Shown: positions 51,689-61,292, counted from the first letter of the stretch. The stretch: DNA of 64,000 bases from an uncultured Eggerthellaceae bacterium (GCA_910589125.1 CAJURX010000007.1:1-64000), one strand, 5' to 3'. Numbers and translations are program-made. Notes: a model not told the origin generated them from the sequence alone.

Positions 51689-53521
51689 TCAAGAGATCAT
51701 CTGCTGCAGATAGATTTCGTTTTTGAGTTCCTTGGCATTTTCGGCGGTAAGCTCTTCTTTGAGCATCATCGAATCAATGATCTTGAGCTGCTGTACATAC
51801 GCCTTTTCTTGGATGTCGCTAACTGCACCCTTGGTATCTCGGAGGACGGTCTTCTTTCTCTGCTTTGCCTCTCGCCTGTCTTGCGGTTCGACCTTATCGG
51901 TGGGCTTAGGTTTCTCCTGATCGCGCAACGCGCGATCATAAAGACTATCGACCTTGTTGCAAATCGCTTCTGCGCTCTCTTTCACTGTGTTGCTTGCGCA
52001 AGGAATCAGCTCCTTTATCCGCTCTGAATACCTCCCTAACACGATCATCGTAGCTGATTCGTCGACGCGATCGAAGTATCTTGGCATTTCGCCGACCGGA
52101 ATCGTGCTTTCCAGTAGATCAAGCAACCGAGGTTCAACTGTGGGTGTTTTACAGTCTTTAGCCAAGCCCGTCCTTCCAGAATCGAGCTGAATCGCCACCA
52201 TGGTTCTCCCAAGAAGCATTATCTCTGAGTCAGCAGAATCATGAGTCTTATCATCTCCTTCACCGAAGCCAACAAGCGCAGGTACAGCGAAGTTCGCAAG
52301 CAGCAATGTGCACAGGATCACACCAGAGACTACGAATATCGCTTCTGGCCGCAATATAAAACTCTCCCCAAATGCTAGGGTTCCGGGTAGCGTTAGAACG
52401 AGGGATAGCGTCACCCCTCCTTTGGTTCCCGCAAACGTCATAGCTAGATCATTAGCTATAGCCTTAATGCCAAAACAGCCTTTTATCGAATCACCTTGAT
52501 GAGCTGCATTAACAACATCCATACAAAGAACCCAGATAAACCGAACCGACTCCAACAGGAAAACAATAGCTACTACGCAGAACAGTAAATATGCCGGCTC
52601 TATCATGCTTGTTGTAATCATTGGGTCGAAAACGACCGGAAGCTGCATCCCTAGAACAACAAAGATGATTCCATTGAGCAAGTACTCAATAGTGCTCCAG
52701 GTTCCTTCAGACTGTACATGCATTCTGGCTGTTCTTGGTGTTTGCCTCTTAGGCATCATGGAGAAAACCAAACCACAACATACTACGGCTATTATCGAGC
52801 CAATCCCCATCGCCTCGGATGCTAGATAGACAACAAACGGGATAGCCATCTCAAGAACGACATAAGCCGAGGGGCTATCAATAAGATAATCGCTGGCAAC
52901 GCGCATAAGGAACCATGCTGCAACTCCGCATATGCCGCCGAACAGCAAACCTCCCACAAGATCCATCGCGAGCAATTCTCCAGCTTGCGATACTGCGAAT
53001 ACCCCAGTTAGAGCCACGGCAAGCGAGCACTGAAAACAAACCGTTCCAGATACATCATTGAACAGGGCCTCTCCCTTTAGAAGCGCCTCATGCCTCTTAC
53101 CGAACCTAATGTCTTTCATGAGGGCAACTACAGCCGTCACGTCGGTCGGACCCATTGCGGCACCCATAGCGAAAGCTATCGCCAGCGGAATTGCTGGGAT
53201 AAGGCCATGGATGGCAAAACCCACGCATACCATGATAGTTACTACAAGACCGAAGGAGGGCGATATCACGCCATTGCGCCTTTGCCATAGTTCTGCCTTA
53301 TCGACATGTCTTGATTCATTGAATAGCAATGGCGCGATGAAAAGCAAGAGCAGAATATCCGCATTGATGCCCGAGGAAAACGGCATAGGAACAAGGATCG
53401 AAACGATAACGCCGATCGCGATCTGAATCAGTGGAAGAGATAGCCGTTTGAGGATCTTCGAGAACAGCCCGGCGGCAGCGACTGCCGTAAATAAGATCAA
53501 TGCATCAACTACAGAATCCAT
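51689..53521 (-). CDS. Na+/H+ antiporter (CPA1 family) with long cytoplasmic tail
   Basis: A 610-residue protein. Twelve or so helices fill the first 420 residues, with the CPA1 core motifs GAAMGPTDVTAVVALM and EALFNDVSGTV (the ND pair). About 190 C-terminal residues form a charged cytoplasmic region with coiled-coil propensity. The ATG at 53521 follows AAGGAG by 10 nt and overlaps the end of the alarmone synthetase by 17 nt, so the two are coupled. It exchanges Na+ or K+ for H+. Confidence 0.9.
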   Translation of the reverse strand: MDSVVDALILFTAVAAAGLFSKILKRLSLPLIQIAIGVIVSILVPMPFSSGINADILLLLFIAPLLFNESRHVDKAELWQRRNGVISPSFGLVVTIMVCVGFAIHGLIPAIPLAIAFAMGAAMGPTDVTAVVALMKDIRFGKRHEALLKGEALFNDVSGTVCFQCSLAVALTGVFAVSQAGELLAMDLVGGLLFGGICGVAAWFLMRVASDYLIDSPSAYVVLEMAIPFVVYLASEAMGIGSIIAVVCCGLVFSMMPKRQTPRTARMHVQSEGTWSTIEYLLNGIIFVVLGMQLPVVFDPMITTSMIEPAYLLFCVVAIVFLLESVRFIWVLCMDVVNAAHQGDSIKGCFGIKAIANDLAMTFAGTKGGVTLSLVLTLPGTLAFGESFILRPEAIFVVSGVILCTLLLANFAVPALVGFGEGDDKTHDSADSEIMLLGRTMVAIQLDSGRTGLAKDCKTPTVEPRLLDLLESTIPVGEMPRYFDRVDESATMIVLGRYSERIKELIPCASNTVKESAEAICNKVDSLYDRALRDQEKPKPTDKVEPQDRREAKQRKKTVLRDTKGAVSDIQEKAYVQQLKIIDSMMLKEELTAENAKELKNEIYLQQMIS

Positions 53522-54212
53522 CCGATTCCAACTCCTTCTCCAGCTGCGCAATTGCATCTCTGACCTTCTGCATGTCAGCGTCTAGAGAAGCTGCATTTTG
53601 CGAGATGCGCGATAGGTGCTGCCCTATCTCCTCCAAAGCCGGCTCTTGTAAGGTTGTCTTCTTGTAACGAATTTTGTGCTCGAGGCTGGTCCAAAAATCC
53701 ATCGCTATCGTCCTCAACTGCACTTCGACTTTTGTGTGTCGAGTTTCAGCTTTAAGGAATATGGGGACTTCGACGATCAGATGAAGACTCCGATATCCCG
53801 AAGGTTTCGGATGTGCGATATAGTCTTTGCATTCGATGAGCCTGATATCATTTTGTCCCGACAGGCAGTCCGCAAGAGTATATATATCATCCATAAATGA
53901 ACATATGACACGAACACCTGCGATGTCGAAGATGTTGTCCTCAAGCGATTTAATGCTTAGGGGGAGGCCCATCCTCGCTAGTTTTGCAGCGATGCTTCTC
54001 GGTTCCTTGATCCTTGTCTTTATTGATTCGATGGGATTGCGATCGTGGTCTACATTGAATTTCTCATTGAGGACATCAAATTTAGTCTTGACCTCAAGCA
54101 TCGCGCCGCGATAGTACGCTTGGAGTAGTTTCCAATAATGCATGTCTTTATGAATCGCTTCGTTCAGCGCCTCTTCATGCTGCAGGAATCTACGCTCGGG
54201 CTTAATTGGCAT
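53505..54212 (-). CDS. Small alarmone synthetase (RelQ/SAS type)
   Basis: A 235-residue single-domain RelA/SpoT synthetase without the hydrolase domain. Motifs are RIKEPRSIAAKL, IFDIAGVRVICSF, PKPSGYRSLHLIVEVP and EVQLRTIAMDFWTSLEHKIRYK, all expected for an active enzyme. It makes (p)ppGpp from GTP/GDP and ATP. It lies between a CBS-domain transporter and an antiporter. No clear Shine-Dalgarno precedes the ATG, so coupling to the upstream gene is likely. Confidence 0.92.
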   Translation of the reverse strand: MPIKPERRFLQHEEALNEAIHKDMHYWKLLQAYYRGAMLEVKTKFDVLNEKFNVDHDRNPIESIKTRIKEPRSIAAKLARMGLPLSIKSLEDNIFDIAGVRVICSFMDDIYTLADCLSGQNDIRLIECKDYIAHPKPSGYRSLHLIVEVPIFLKAETRHTKVEVQLRTIAMDFWTSLEHKIRYKKTTLQEPALEEIGQHLSRISQNAASLDADMQKVRDAIAQLEKELESDGFCS

Positions 54213-54227
54213 GTTCTTGGGCAGATT

Positions 54228-56105
54228 CTACTCAGCAAGGGTGACCATGAGGTGGTTCACGATGTCTTTACGATTGATCGTGCCGATGAATACGCCCTCT
54301 TTCATTACAGGAACCTTTTTTATCCTGCGTTCTGAAAGCAGCTGGCATACATCTTTGAACGATGCGCGAGCTTCAATCGTTATGACCTTCTTCGTAGCAA
54401 TCGAGGATGCATCTTTCTTGAGGATATCCTCGAGCCGCCTCCTTTCAGTTACGATTCCGTCGCCAGCTAGCAACTCTGGAACGTAGCTATAGAAATCCAC
54501 AAGAGACGCTTTAATCTTGTCGGAGCCCAGCTGCTTTAACGCGTCGCCAACGGAGAGAAATGCAATGATAGAGCCATCGCGATCGATGATAGGAGCATCG
54601 GTTGTCCCAGCATCATTGAACATAAAAAGCGCTTTTCGAACAGTAGTGCCATTCGGAATGACGAGCGAATCAACGGCAACCAGACCTTCCGCATTCGGGA
54701 ACCCAATCCCGGTGTTTTGGATCTGCGAATCGTCGCGCTTTACGAATAGGAAAATGCAGATGGCGATGACCAGAACGCATGCAGCAACGATGATATAGAT
54801 TGCTGAGGCACCTGTTATCGTCGACGCAGCCACACCTTCGCCTGCATGACTCTGAGAGACAACGGCCATCAGCGAAACCAGAATCGCTGTTCCGATCGCA
54901 CTCGCGATTTGGCGCATGATGTTTGATACCGCATTGCCGTGCGGTATTAGATCATCAGGCAAAAAGCCAAGGCTCCACGTATTGATTGGTGTTGTAATGC
55001 AAAGCATCCCTGCTGTTGTCAAAACAGTGAGTGCAGCCAACAGAATCAGGGACGTCTGCCCATCAATGAAGGCAAGTCCGGCATATCCGGCACAAACGAT
55101 TATCGCGCCCACCGTTGAAACGATGCGTGGCCCAAATCGATCGAATAGTTTTCCAGCACCCAACGCCGCAAATGCTCCAATGAGCGCACCTGGCAAAGTG
55201 ACAAGGCCGGTTTCGCTCGCTGAGCCACCCATGCCTTGCTGGATGAGCAGAGGCATTATGACAGCATTGGCATTCACAACCAATTGGATTCCCATTAGGA
55301 TACATAGTCCAACCGTGAACCGGAAATATGCGAATACTTTCAAATTCAATAATGGATCAGGGATCTTGAGTTGACGCCGAGCGAAAACGACGACAAGGAC
55401 AATTCCAACAACGATAGAGATAGCATTAATGAGGGTAAGGCCCTGGTTTCCGAACTCGCTAATGCCGTACAGGAGGGCAAGAAGACCCAAGGAGGAAAGA
55501 ATCAGGGATGGGATATCGAGCTTCGCATTCTCCGTGCTTCCATAATTCGAGAGAGCTGGGATTGCAATGAGAGCAAATACCGCAGTAATCGCAGCCATGC
55601 CGAAATAGACAACCTGCCATCCTGCCAAGTCCGTTAGGAAGCCGGTCGCCGCAGGCCCAATTGCTGGCATCAACATGGTGATGAGAGAGTAGATGCCCAT
55701 CGCTGTTCCTCGCTTTTCTAGGGGGAATACGAGGAGCATTACCGATGTAGCCAATGGCATCATTATCCCAGCACAAGCGCCCTGTAGGCAGCGACCGACC
55801 AGAAGGATTATGAATTGAGGCGCGAATGCGCACATGATACTTCCAATGAAGAACAACGCCATGGAAGCAAAGAATATCTGACGAGTTGAGCATCGATTCA
55901 TAAGAAAAGCGCTTATGGGAACGAGAAGCGCCATAACAATGGTATAGCCTGATACTAGCCATTGAGCAGTAGCGGAACTTACGCTCATCTCATCCATTAT
56001 CGATGGGAGCATTGGTGATATCGCTGTCTGATTCAGGATGGCAAGACTGGCACCTCCGACAAGGATGACCAACATCAAAACCTGTTTGCCCGTTAAGGCC
56101 GCCAC
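54228..56105 (-). CDS. DHA2-type MFS permease fused to a C-terminal CBS-domain pair
   Basis: A 625-residue protein. Fourteen predicted helices in residues 1-480 resemble EmrB/QacA drug exporters. The last 120 residues contain two CBS motifs (DAPIIDRDGSIIAFLSVGDAL and RRIKKVPVMKEGVFIGTINRKDI). CBS pairs bind adenosine nucleotides, so transport may be gated by a nucleotide. I start at the GTG at 56105, 7 nt after AGAGGAG, rather than the ATG at 56183. First gene of a three-gene operon, divergent from a TetR gene. Confidence 0.85.
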   Translation of the reverse strand: MAALTGKQVLMLVILVGGASLAILNQTAISPMLPSIMDEMSVSSATAQWLVSGYTIVMALLVPISAFLMNRCSTRQIFFASMALFFIGSIMCAFAPQFIILLVGRCLQGACAGIMMPLATSVMLLVFPLEKRGTAMGIYSLITMLMPAIGPAATGFLTDLAGWQVVYFGMAAITAVFALIAIPALSNYGSTENAKLDIPSLILSSLGLLALLYGISEFGNQGLTLINAISIVVGIVLVVVFARRQLKIPDPLLNLKVFAYFRFTVGLCILMGIQLVVNANAVIMPLLIQQGMGGSASETGLVTLPGALIGAFAALGAGKLFDRFGPRIVSTVGAIIVCAGYAGLAFIDGQTSLILLAALTVLTTAGMLCITTPINTWSLGFLPDDLIPHGNAVSNIMRQIASAIGTAILVSLMAVVSQSHAGEGVAASTITGASAIYIIVAACVLVIAICIFLFVKRDDSQIQNTGIGFPNAEGLVAVDSLVIPNGTTVRKALFMFNDAGTTDAPIIDRDGSIIAFLSVGDALKQLGSDKIKASLVDFYSYVPELLAGDGIVTERRRLEDILKKDASSIATKKVITIEARASFKDVCQLLSERRIKKVPVMKEGVFIGTINRKDIVNHLMVTLAE

Positions 56106-56154
56106 GTCAACACTCCTCTTCGAGACTTTCCATGCGCTAATGCGTATGACCACT

Positions 56155-56271
56155 AATCCAACATTGTGTTGTAATATGGACATATATCTTAGTAATGGTA
56201 ATTGCAGCGGACAACCATCAATCTGTTGTAGCTTGTTGGCAATACAACAACCAAGACAATAGTGTTGGATT
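56155..56271. promoter_or_regulatory. Paired operator-like repeats between divergent MFS-CBS and TetR genes
   Basis: AATCCAACA (56155-56163) and its inverse TGTTGGATT (56263-56271) lie near the two start codons. Further TTGT/ACAA-rich sequence lies between them. A symmetric arrangement of this kind fits control of both genes by the TetR protein. Confidence 0.45.
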
Positions 56272-56281
56272 GGGGTTCAGG

Positions 56282-56860
56282 ATGACCAAGAAGACATCAA
56301 GCGCCGGTTCAGAGAACCGTAGGGTCAAGATGACGAAGATCTTGCTCAACGATGCGCTAATGAAACAGTTAGAGGAAAAGCCTTTATCTCGAGTGACGGT
56401 AAAATCCATTTGCGAATATGCAGACATCAATCGATCGACATACTATACATACTACGACGATCCGTTCGACCAGTTCGAAAGATTCGGTTCGGAAGAGCTT
56501 GAGCGATTAAGGTCTTACATACTTGACAATCGTGCCAAACCTGGCGGAGATCCAGAGGAAATGCGCAAGCATAGCATGGAGACCCTGTTATCCTTCGTCG
56601 AGACGAATAGGCGTCTCTTCAATATCTTCCTGGGCGAAAGTCGCTTAATGTCGTTCAAGAGAGAATTCACAGTCATCATGGGAGAATGCATGCTGACAGG
56701 AATATCTACCAACAACAGAAAGAAAGACGCATATAGATTCATATTCGTCAGTTCAGGTTGTCTAGGTGTGATTCAGCATTGGCTGTCGATGAATTGCGAC
56801 GCACCGATTCATGACATTGCTGACTCTATCAATGCATTCTGGTCCGAAGGCAATGTATGA
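56282..56860 (+). CDS. TetR-family transcriptional regulator
   Basis: A 192-residue protein whose HTH (RVTVKSICEYADINRSTYYTYYDDPFDQF) is followed by a helical C-terminus of the TetR_C_33/DhaS-like type. The ATG at 56282 starts the conserved part; no strong Shine-Dalgarno is seen. Divergent from the MFS-CBS operon and probably its repressor. Confidence 0.88.
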   Translation: MTKKTSSAGSENRRVKMTKILLNDALMKQLEEKPLSRVTVKSICEYADINRSTYYTYYDDPFDQFERFGSEELERLRSYILDNRAKPGGDPEEMRKHSMETLLSFVETNRRLFNIFLGESRLMSFKREFTVIMGECMLTGISTNNRKKDAYRFIFVSSGCLGVIQHWLSMNCDAPIHDIADSINAFWSEGNV

Positions 56861-57023
56861 ATAGAGTCTGGTGGCGAGTCTGTGTAAAACCACCCGCCAC
56901 CATACGGGCGCAATGCCCGGCATCCGCGCCTCCCACGGGGAGAGACAATCTCATGATGCAATAGTCACACTGCCGCTAAGAATGCCATAGGAATCACGTT
57001 TCAACATCAAGGCACTGGTATAT

Positions 57024-57054
57024 ACAAAAGAAGGGAGCCGTTTATGGCTCCCTT
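57024..57054 (-). terminator. Terminator of the DUF3846 operon
   Basis: On the minus strand, AAGGGAGCC and GGCTCCCTT pair perfectly over 9 bp with a six-base loop, followed by CTTTTGT. It lies 24 nt after the gene ending at 57078. Confidence 0.8.
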
Positions 57055-57077
57055 GCTCCTGAGGATGCACAACCCAA

Positions 57078-57851
57078 TCAAGCTGAGGGCAGAACCTTCC
57101 GTGATGCCTTAGTGTCGAAGGAGAACCAATCTTTGACGACATGCCAGAGATGCTTGATGCGATACGGCAGCATAACGAACGTGGCCCTGCGAGAAAGCCT
57201 CTTCTGATTCATTGCCCGGTCGGCCATCTTCGCTAGGACCTCGCTTCGCTGTTGATACGTCCTCCAGGACGGGATGTCTGCGCACATATGGCAGTATGCC
57301 TGCGTTCGGAAGCGAAGCTCCCTCAGCCAGCTCTCCTCTGTGGTATGCCACTGGAGGCCCATCTTGCGATACAGCTTCAGCCAATGAGCATCGAAGAAGT
57401 CATAGCCGCAACCATCGATGCCAATGTACCAGTCAGAATCCTCATCCTCGTAGACTCCTATCCCGCAGTCGTTGAAGAGCTTGATCTCTTCGTAAGTCGG
57501 ATTGGAATAGAGGTCCCATACCGTGTTCCACATGGGCCTTCCGTTCATGCAATAGAGATCCTCGAAGGAAATCTCGATCTGCTCGCTCTCGTTCTTGGCG
57601 ACAATGATCTCGTCTTCCATGTTGATCTTGGTGACCTCATAGGGATAGTCATCGCATGAGCCGTATTCGCCGTACTCGCTGATTGTCTCTCCGATCTGCG
57701 GGAGATCCTTGCACTGCAGGAACCTTCCTTCGTCTGGTCTCTCTAGCAGATCCACGCTTACAGCCTTGTGTGTGGAATTGAACCAGTCTGAGCAGCCCTG
57801 CTGCTCGGTGATCCAGCCAGACGGTCTGCCTGCTCTCTGAAAGTCGAACAT
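57078..57851 (-). CDS. Hypothetical mobile-element protein
   Basis: A 257-residue protein, acidic in the middle and basic at the C-terminus (RATFVMLPYRIKHLWH), with many Trp and Tyr. I do not recognise a domain. The ATG at 57851 is 5 nt after the DUF3846 gene, and the longer frame would overlap that gene. Part of the mobilisation backbone. Confidence 0.6.
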   Translation of the reverse strand: MFDFQRAGRPSGWITEQQGCSDWFNSTHKAVSVDLLERPDEGRFLQCKDLPQIGETISEYGEYGSCDDYPYEVTKINMEDEIIVAKNESEQIEISFEDLYCMNGRPMWNTVWDLYSNPTYEEIKLFNDCGIGVYEDEDSDWYIGIDGCGYDFFDAHWLKLYRKMGLQWHTTEESWLRELRFRTQAYCHMCADIPSWRTYQQRSEVLAKMADRAMNQKRLSRRATFVMLPYRIKHLWHVVKDWFSFDTKASRKVLPSA

Positions 57852-57856
57852 ACAGA

Positions 57857-58321
57857 TCACGCACCCTTCCGCATCTGGTTGATGAGCCAGAACTTCAATG
57901 AGGTGTTGATGCCTGAATGCGAATCCCAGAAGTCTTCCTCTAGCTGGCAAAGCTCCTCATCAGAGATGTCACGCAGGATCCGCTCTCCCTGATCGTCCAC
58001 GTCGTACGAACAGGCCACGATGGGACCATACAGGATGGTATACAGATCACCCTTCTTGACAGGCGTTTCCATATCCATCATGGAGAGGTATCCCATCTTC
58101 TCCATTCGTTCGTTGGCATAGACCGTGCGGCTTGGCATGAGCCCCTCTGCGATGCCGTTGTCGTTCACCCACAGAAGCGGCTTGTCCCCATAAAGGACAT
58201 CCACCGGCTCTATGAGTCCACCGACCAGACCCTGCAGAGGCTTCAGATAGCTTCCGCTCTCATCCGGTTCGATATCGATGGTTCTGATCTCTTCCATTGG
58301 CTCCATAACTGCTACCTTCAT
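57857..58321 (-). CDS. DUF3846-domain protein
   Basis: A 154-residue protein. The N-terminal 100 residues fit DUF3846 (KPLQGLVGGLIEPVDV, LLWVNDNGIAEGLMPSRTVYAN, LYGPIVACSYD), a domain common on actinobacterial and Firmicutes plasmids and conjugative elements. AGGAG lies 5 nt before the ATG. Function unknown. Confidence 0.8.
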   Translation of the reverse strand: MKVAVMEPMEEIRTIDIEPDESGSYLKPLQGLVGGLIEPVDVLYGDKPLLWVNDNGIAEGLMPSRTVYANERMEKMGYLSMMDMETPVKKGDLYTILYGPIVACSYDVDDQGERILRDISDEELCQLEEDFWDSHSGINTSLKFWLINQMRKGA

Positions 58322-58538
58322 GACTGCTCCTATCCTTTGCTTGTCTTGTATGTGAACAGGAGCAGCCCATGAGGGCCTCCTCCTGGGATTCCCTCATGTC
58401 TGCTTTGGCATTCAGTTTCGATAAGATTATGCGTTTCTCAAGGTGCGACTCTTGCCCCGGGTGGTAATTGTCGGGGACGCGGGTGCATGTCCATCATCGG
58501 ATCATTTGAATTCGACGCCTTCCTCTTCACCCCTTGTC

Positions 58539-59399
58539 ATGTCCGATATATCGAAGGGTATGAACAAGGCCAAGCTAGGAGAGCATCTGGCAGAAGATGC
58601 CAACAAGGAGATCATCATAGCGCTACCTTGTAGTGTTATCTCTCCACGTCCTGATAACCGGAAACTCGACTCTTCAGTCGTGAGCGAGATCGCACAATCG
58701 TTTTCGAAGACAGGACAAGCTATCCCTGTCATAGCCAGACCGCTCATGGATGGAACCTATGAGCTCGTGGACGGACACCACCGCCTGGCAGCCAAAGAGA
58801 TCGCCAGAAAGCATGATCCCGAAAATCCAGATCACAAGCGCATCGATTGCATCATCAGGAATCTCACCGACGCGCAAGCAGAGATCCAGAGCGCTGTAGC
58901 CAACATCCAGAAACCTCTCACGCAAGCAGAGAAGGGCCGCCTTTTCGAGCGTATAGGCATTCGCGTTGACGAGATGCGAGCTGATGACCCTTCCGCCTTC
59001 GATGGTCTTGACCGAGGAAGCGCCATAGCCTCCTGTGCCTCTGAAGCCGGCGCCAAGGTGAGCAAGGCCACGGTGTATAGGAGCATCAATGCCGCGCATG
59101 CCGAAGATGGAACCCACGAATACGAGGGCATGAGCGAGAAGCAGCGCAAGACCGTATCCAAGATGCGTAAAGATGAGCGCCGCAAGGCTTCGCGCATACT
59201 GAAATCGCAAGGTGAGAAAGCGCTCGACGTATGGATCGATGGCGGGAAGAGAAGCGAAGACGATGAGCTGATTGCCCTGAGCATAAGGAGGATCCGTTCA
59301 GCGTGTGCCGAGGTCAGGCGATGCGAGAAGCGCGGCTGCACTTTGAAATCATTGGACAGGAAGCTCGTAGAAGCTATTGAATCTGCCTTGGAAAACTAA
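58539..59399 (+). CDS. ParB/Spo0J-like partition protein
   Basis: A 286-residue protein. The ParB N-terminal domain is seen in ISPRPDNRKLD, SFSKTGQAIPVIARP and the GELVDGHHRLAAKE-like box (YELVDGHHRLAAKEIA). A central HTH-like region and a basic C-terminus follow. The start is uncertain: ATGs at 58539 and 58560 lack good ribosome sites. No ParA is nearby. It may act in element maintenance or transfer regulation. Confidence 0.82.
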   Translation: MSDISKGMNKAKLGEHLAEDANKEIIIALPCSVISPRPDNRKLDSSVVSEIAQSFSKTGQAIPVIARPLMDGTYELVDGHHRLAAKEIARKHDPENPDHKRIDCIIRNLTDAQAEIQSAVANIQKPLTQAEKGRLFERIGIRVDEMRADDPSAFDGLDRGSAIASCASEAGAKVSKATVYRSINAAHAEDGTHEYEGMSEKQRKTVSKMRKDERRKASRILKSQGEKALDVWIDGGKRSEDDELIALSIRRIRSACAEVRRCEKRGCTLKSLDRKLVEAIESALEN

Positions 59400-59421
59400 G
59401 GGAGGCCGAAGCCTCCCTTCC
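59400..59421 (+). terminator. Terminator after the ParB-like gene
   Basis: GGGAGGC and GCCTCCC form a 7-bp stem with a four-base loop directly after the stop codon, followed by TTCC. Confidence 0.7.
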
Positions 59422-59448
59422 TGAATGCGCAACAGAGGACTAAAACAG

Positions 59449-59802
59449 CTATCTGCCATCCGCCTTGTACCTTTCTGCGAAATCCCTCGCGCTTGTGATA
59501 TTGGGCTCGCCGGTCCTTTCGTTGAAGTGGTCGAGGGCCCAGTCCATATCGGCAAAGAAATGGTCGTATGCCGCGTAGACTACAAGCGCATTAAGCTGCG
59601 TTTCGTTCGCCCATTGGGATGCATCCGTGTCGATGACCTCTTGGCATTCTTCCAATCCGTTGCGTTCGATGCGCATCGCGTAGAAGAGCGTGCCCTCGAT
59701 GTAGAGGTCCTTCTCGATGCTCTCGTACTCGCCGAATTCCTCAGATGCGAGCTCCTCGGCCAGCTTTCTTGCCATGTCGACGTCCAATATGAAGTCTTTC
59801 AT
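59449..59802 (-). CDS. Hypothetical acidic protein
   Basis: A 117-residue acidic protein with GAAAGGAG 7 nt before the ATG, so translation is well supported. It contains no domain I recognise. Its charge and size resemble small anti-defence or regulatory proteins of mobile elements, but nothing specific supports that. Confidence 0.6.
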   Translation of the reverse strand: MKDFILDVDMARKLAEELASEEFGEYESIEKDLYIEGTLFYAMRIERNGLEECQEVIDTDASQWANETQLNALVVYAAYDHFFADMDWALDHFNERTGEPNITSARDFAERYKADGR

Positions 59803-60366
59803 CTTGCAACTCCTTTCAGGATCGCGCTTGGCTGGAACCGGCAGCGAAGGACCGCAGCAGTGGTTAGCCTCTATGCGCTTTTCAAGGTTCTCCGCCCTGT
59901 ACTTTACGAGGGCGCGGATACTCCCTCATTGTGCGTTTGCTCATGGTGGCCGATGGCGTGGCTTGGGATCAGGGCTGCATGTCGGGATACGAATACAGAC
60001 ACACGTCGTCGCAAAAGCTGGTCAAACATGAAACACCGCTCAAACGCCGCTCGGGCTCAGCTCCCCTCCCTCACAGCGCGTCAAGGGCGCACATTTCCCT
60101 CACAAAACTTTTCGCGAAGACCACACGAAAACTTTGGTGACGGAACCGGCGCTTGCGCGCCTATGTGGCTTCATCCCTTGACCCGCCCGGGAGGTGAGCT
60201 ATGTCGCAGTCATGCGATCGATGGCACGCCATCAATCGCGAAGAAAGCGATTGAACGTGTCGAATCGGAGAGAGGCGCAGCCGAATAGAGCACTCGCACA
60301 ATGCACGAAAAGCTGCGCATCTTTCCCGGATAGACGGCAGCGTCAAACGACCAGAAGGAGCGAATC
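59803..60366. other. Non-coding stretch with one possible micro-ORF
   Basis: Between two well-supported genes no long frame is convincing on either strand. The stretch is GC-rich on the left and mixed on the right. It probably holds the divergent promoters of the flanking genes. Confidence 0.5.
60201..60254 (+). CDS. Possible 17-residue leader peptide
   Basis: A strong GGAGGTGA site 3 nt before ATG opens a 17-codon frame (MSQSCDRWHAINREESD) ending 112 nt before the next gene. The site is better than those of many real genes here. Expression is unproven. Confidence 0.3.
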   Translation: MSQSCDRWHAINREESD

Positions 60367-61194
60367 ATGAGGTACTACCCGATCAACGAGGAATCAGCAC
60401 GAACGGCATGGAACATGAACCACTTCGGTGAGTTCCGGAGCGACGAGCCAGGGTACATGGCAAGCGTTGACCACGCCTACGACCTAGCGGAGGAAGCCGC
60501 ATCAAAGCGACCCAGCAATCGCGATAAGGCGTTCGCCATGGCCGATTCATATGCCAAGAAGCTCGCTGAGTGGCACAACAGGAACTACCGCATCGACTCC
60601 ATGTGCCCAAGCGTCCTTATATCCGGTCCGGCGAACTTCCCAATTGCCAAGAAGGAGAAGCAGAACCGCGCGAAGAGCAACCACTTCAAGGAGTTCGAGA
60701 AGATAGAGTTGATGAAGGAGCGCATCAAGGCGCTAGGCGAAGCGGAGCGCGTCATCAAGTCCGATGACGATGACGCCATAAGCAAGCTGAACGAAAAGCT
60801 GACGGCCCTCATCGACAAGCAGGAAGCTATGAAGGCCGCTAATGCGAAAGCCCGCAGGCAGGGCAAGCAAGCGCCTTACGAGCCATTCACGCTGGCGAAC
60901 AACAATCAGAACATCCGCGCAACGCGCAGGCGCATCGAACAGCTGCAAGCGACCAAGCAGAAGGGCACCACGCGAAGCGAGACCGACTTCATGGGAGAGC
61001 GCGTCGAGGTCATCGAGAACACAGAAGCGATGCGGCTGCAGCTGGTCTTCGACGGCAAGCCAGCCGACGAGGTGCGCACGGTCCTGAAGAAGAACGGGTT
61101 CAAATGGTCACCCAAGAACGGCGCATGGCAACGTCAGCTCACGAACAATGCCCGGAGCGTTCTCAGATGGATGCTCAGGTCCGAAACAGCATAA
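60367..61194 (+). CDS. Conserved conjugative-element protein (MRYYPINEESAR family)
   Basis: A 275-residue basic protein. The N-terminus (RYYPINEESARTAWNMN), the VPSVLI-like CPSVLISGPANFPIAKKEKQN and the C-terminal FKWSPKNGAWQRQLTNNA match a family carried, often as part of larger fusions, by plasmids and integrative elements of Firmicutes and actinobacteria. A coiled coil lies at about 105-160. AAGGAG is 6 nt before the ATG. Function unknown; DNA processing is likely. Confidence 0.8.
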   Translation: MRYYPINEESARTAWNMNHFGEFRSDEPGYMASVDHAYDLAEEAASKRPSNRDKAFAMADSYAKKLAEWHNRNYRIDSMCPSVLISGPANFPIAKKEKQNRAKSNHFKEFEKIELMKERIKALGEAERVIKSDDDDAISKLNEKLTALIDKQEAMKAANAKARRQGKQAPYEPFTLANNNQNIRATRRRIEQLQATKQKGTTRSETDFMGERVEVIENTEAMRLQLVFDGKPADEVRTVLKKNGFKWSPKNGAWQRQLTNNARSVLRWMLRSETA

Positions 61195-61212
61195 GCCGAA
61201 CCCCAAGCTCGT

Positions 61213-61249
61213 CCCAGCTGCAGAAATGTCCTATTGCAGCTGGGATTTC
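61213..61249 (+). terminator. Terminator of the preceding gene
   Basis: CCCAGCTGC (61213-61221) and GCAGCTGGG (61236-61244) form a 9-bp stem followed by ATTTC, 18 nt after the stop. Confidence 0.65.
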
Positions 61250-61292
61250 GATTACAGGATAAGGACGAGACGCTCTGCGAGCTGTATTGGCA

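Noticed and set aside
56861..57023. Possible gene remnant between the TetR gene and the terminator
   Set aside because: No frame with a start and ribosome-binding site and no similarity was recognised.
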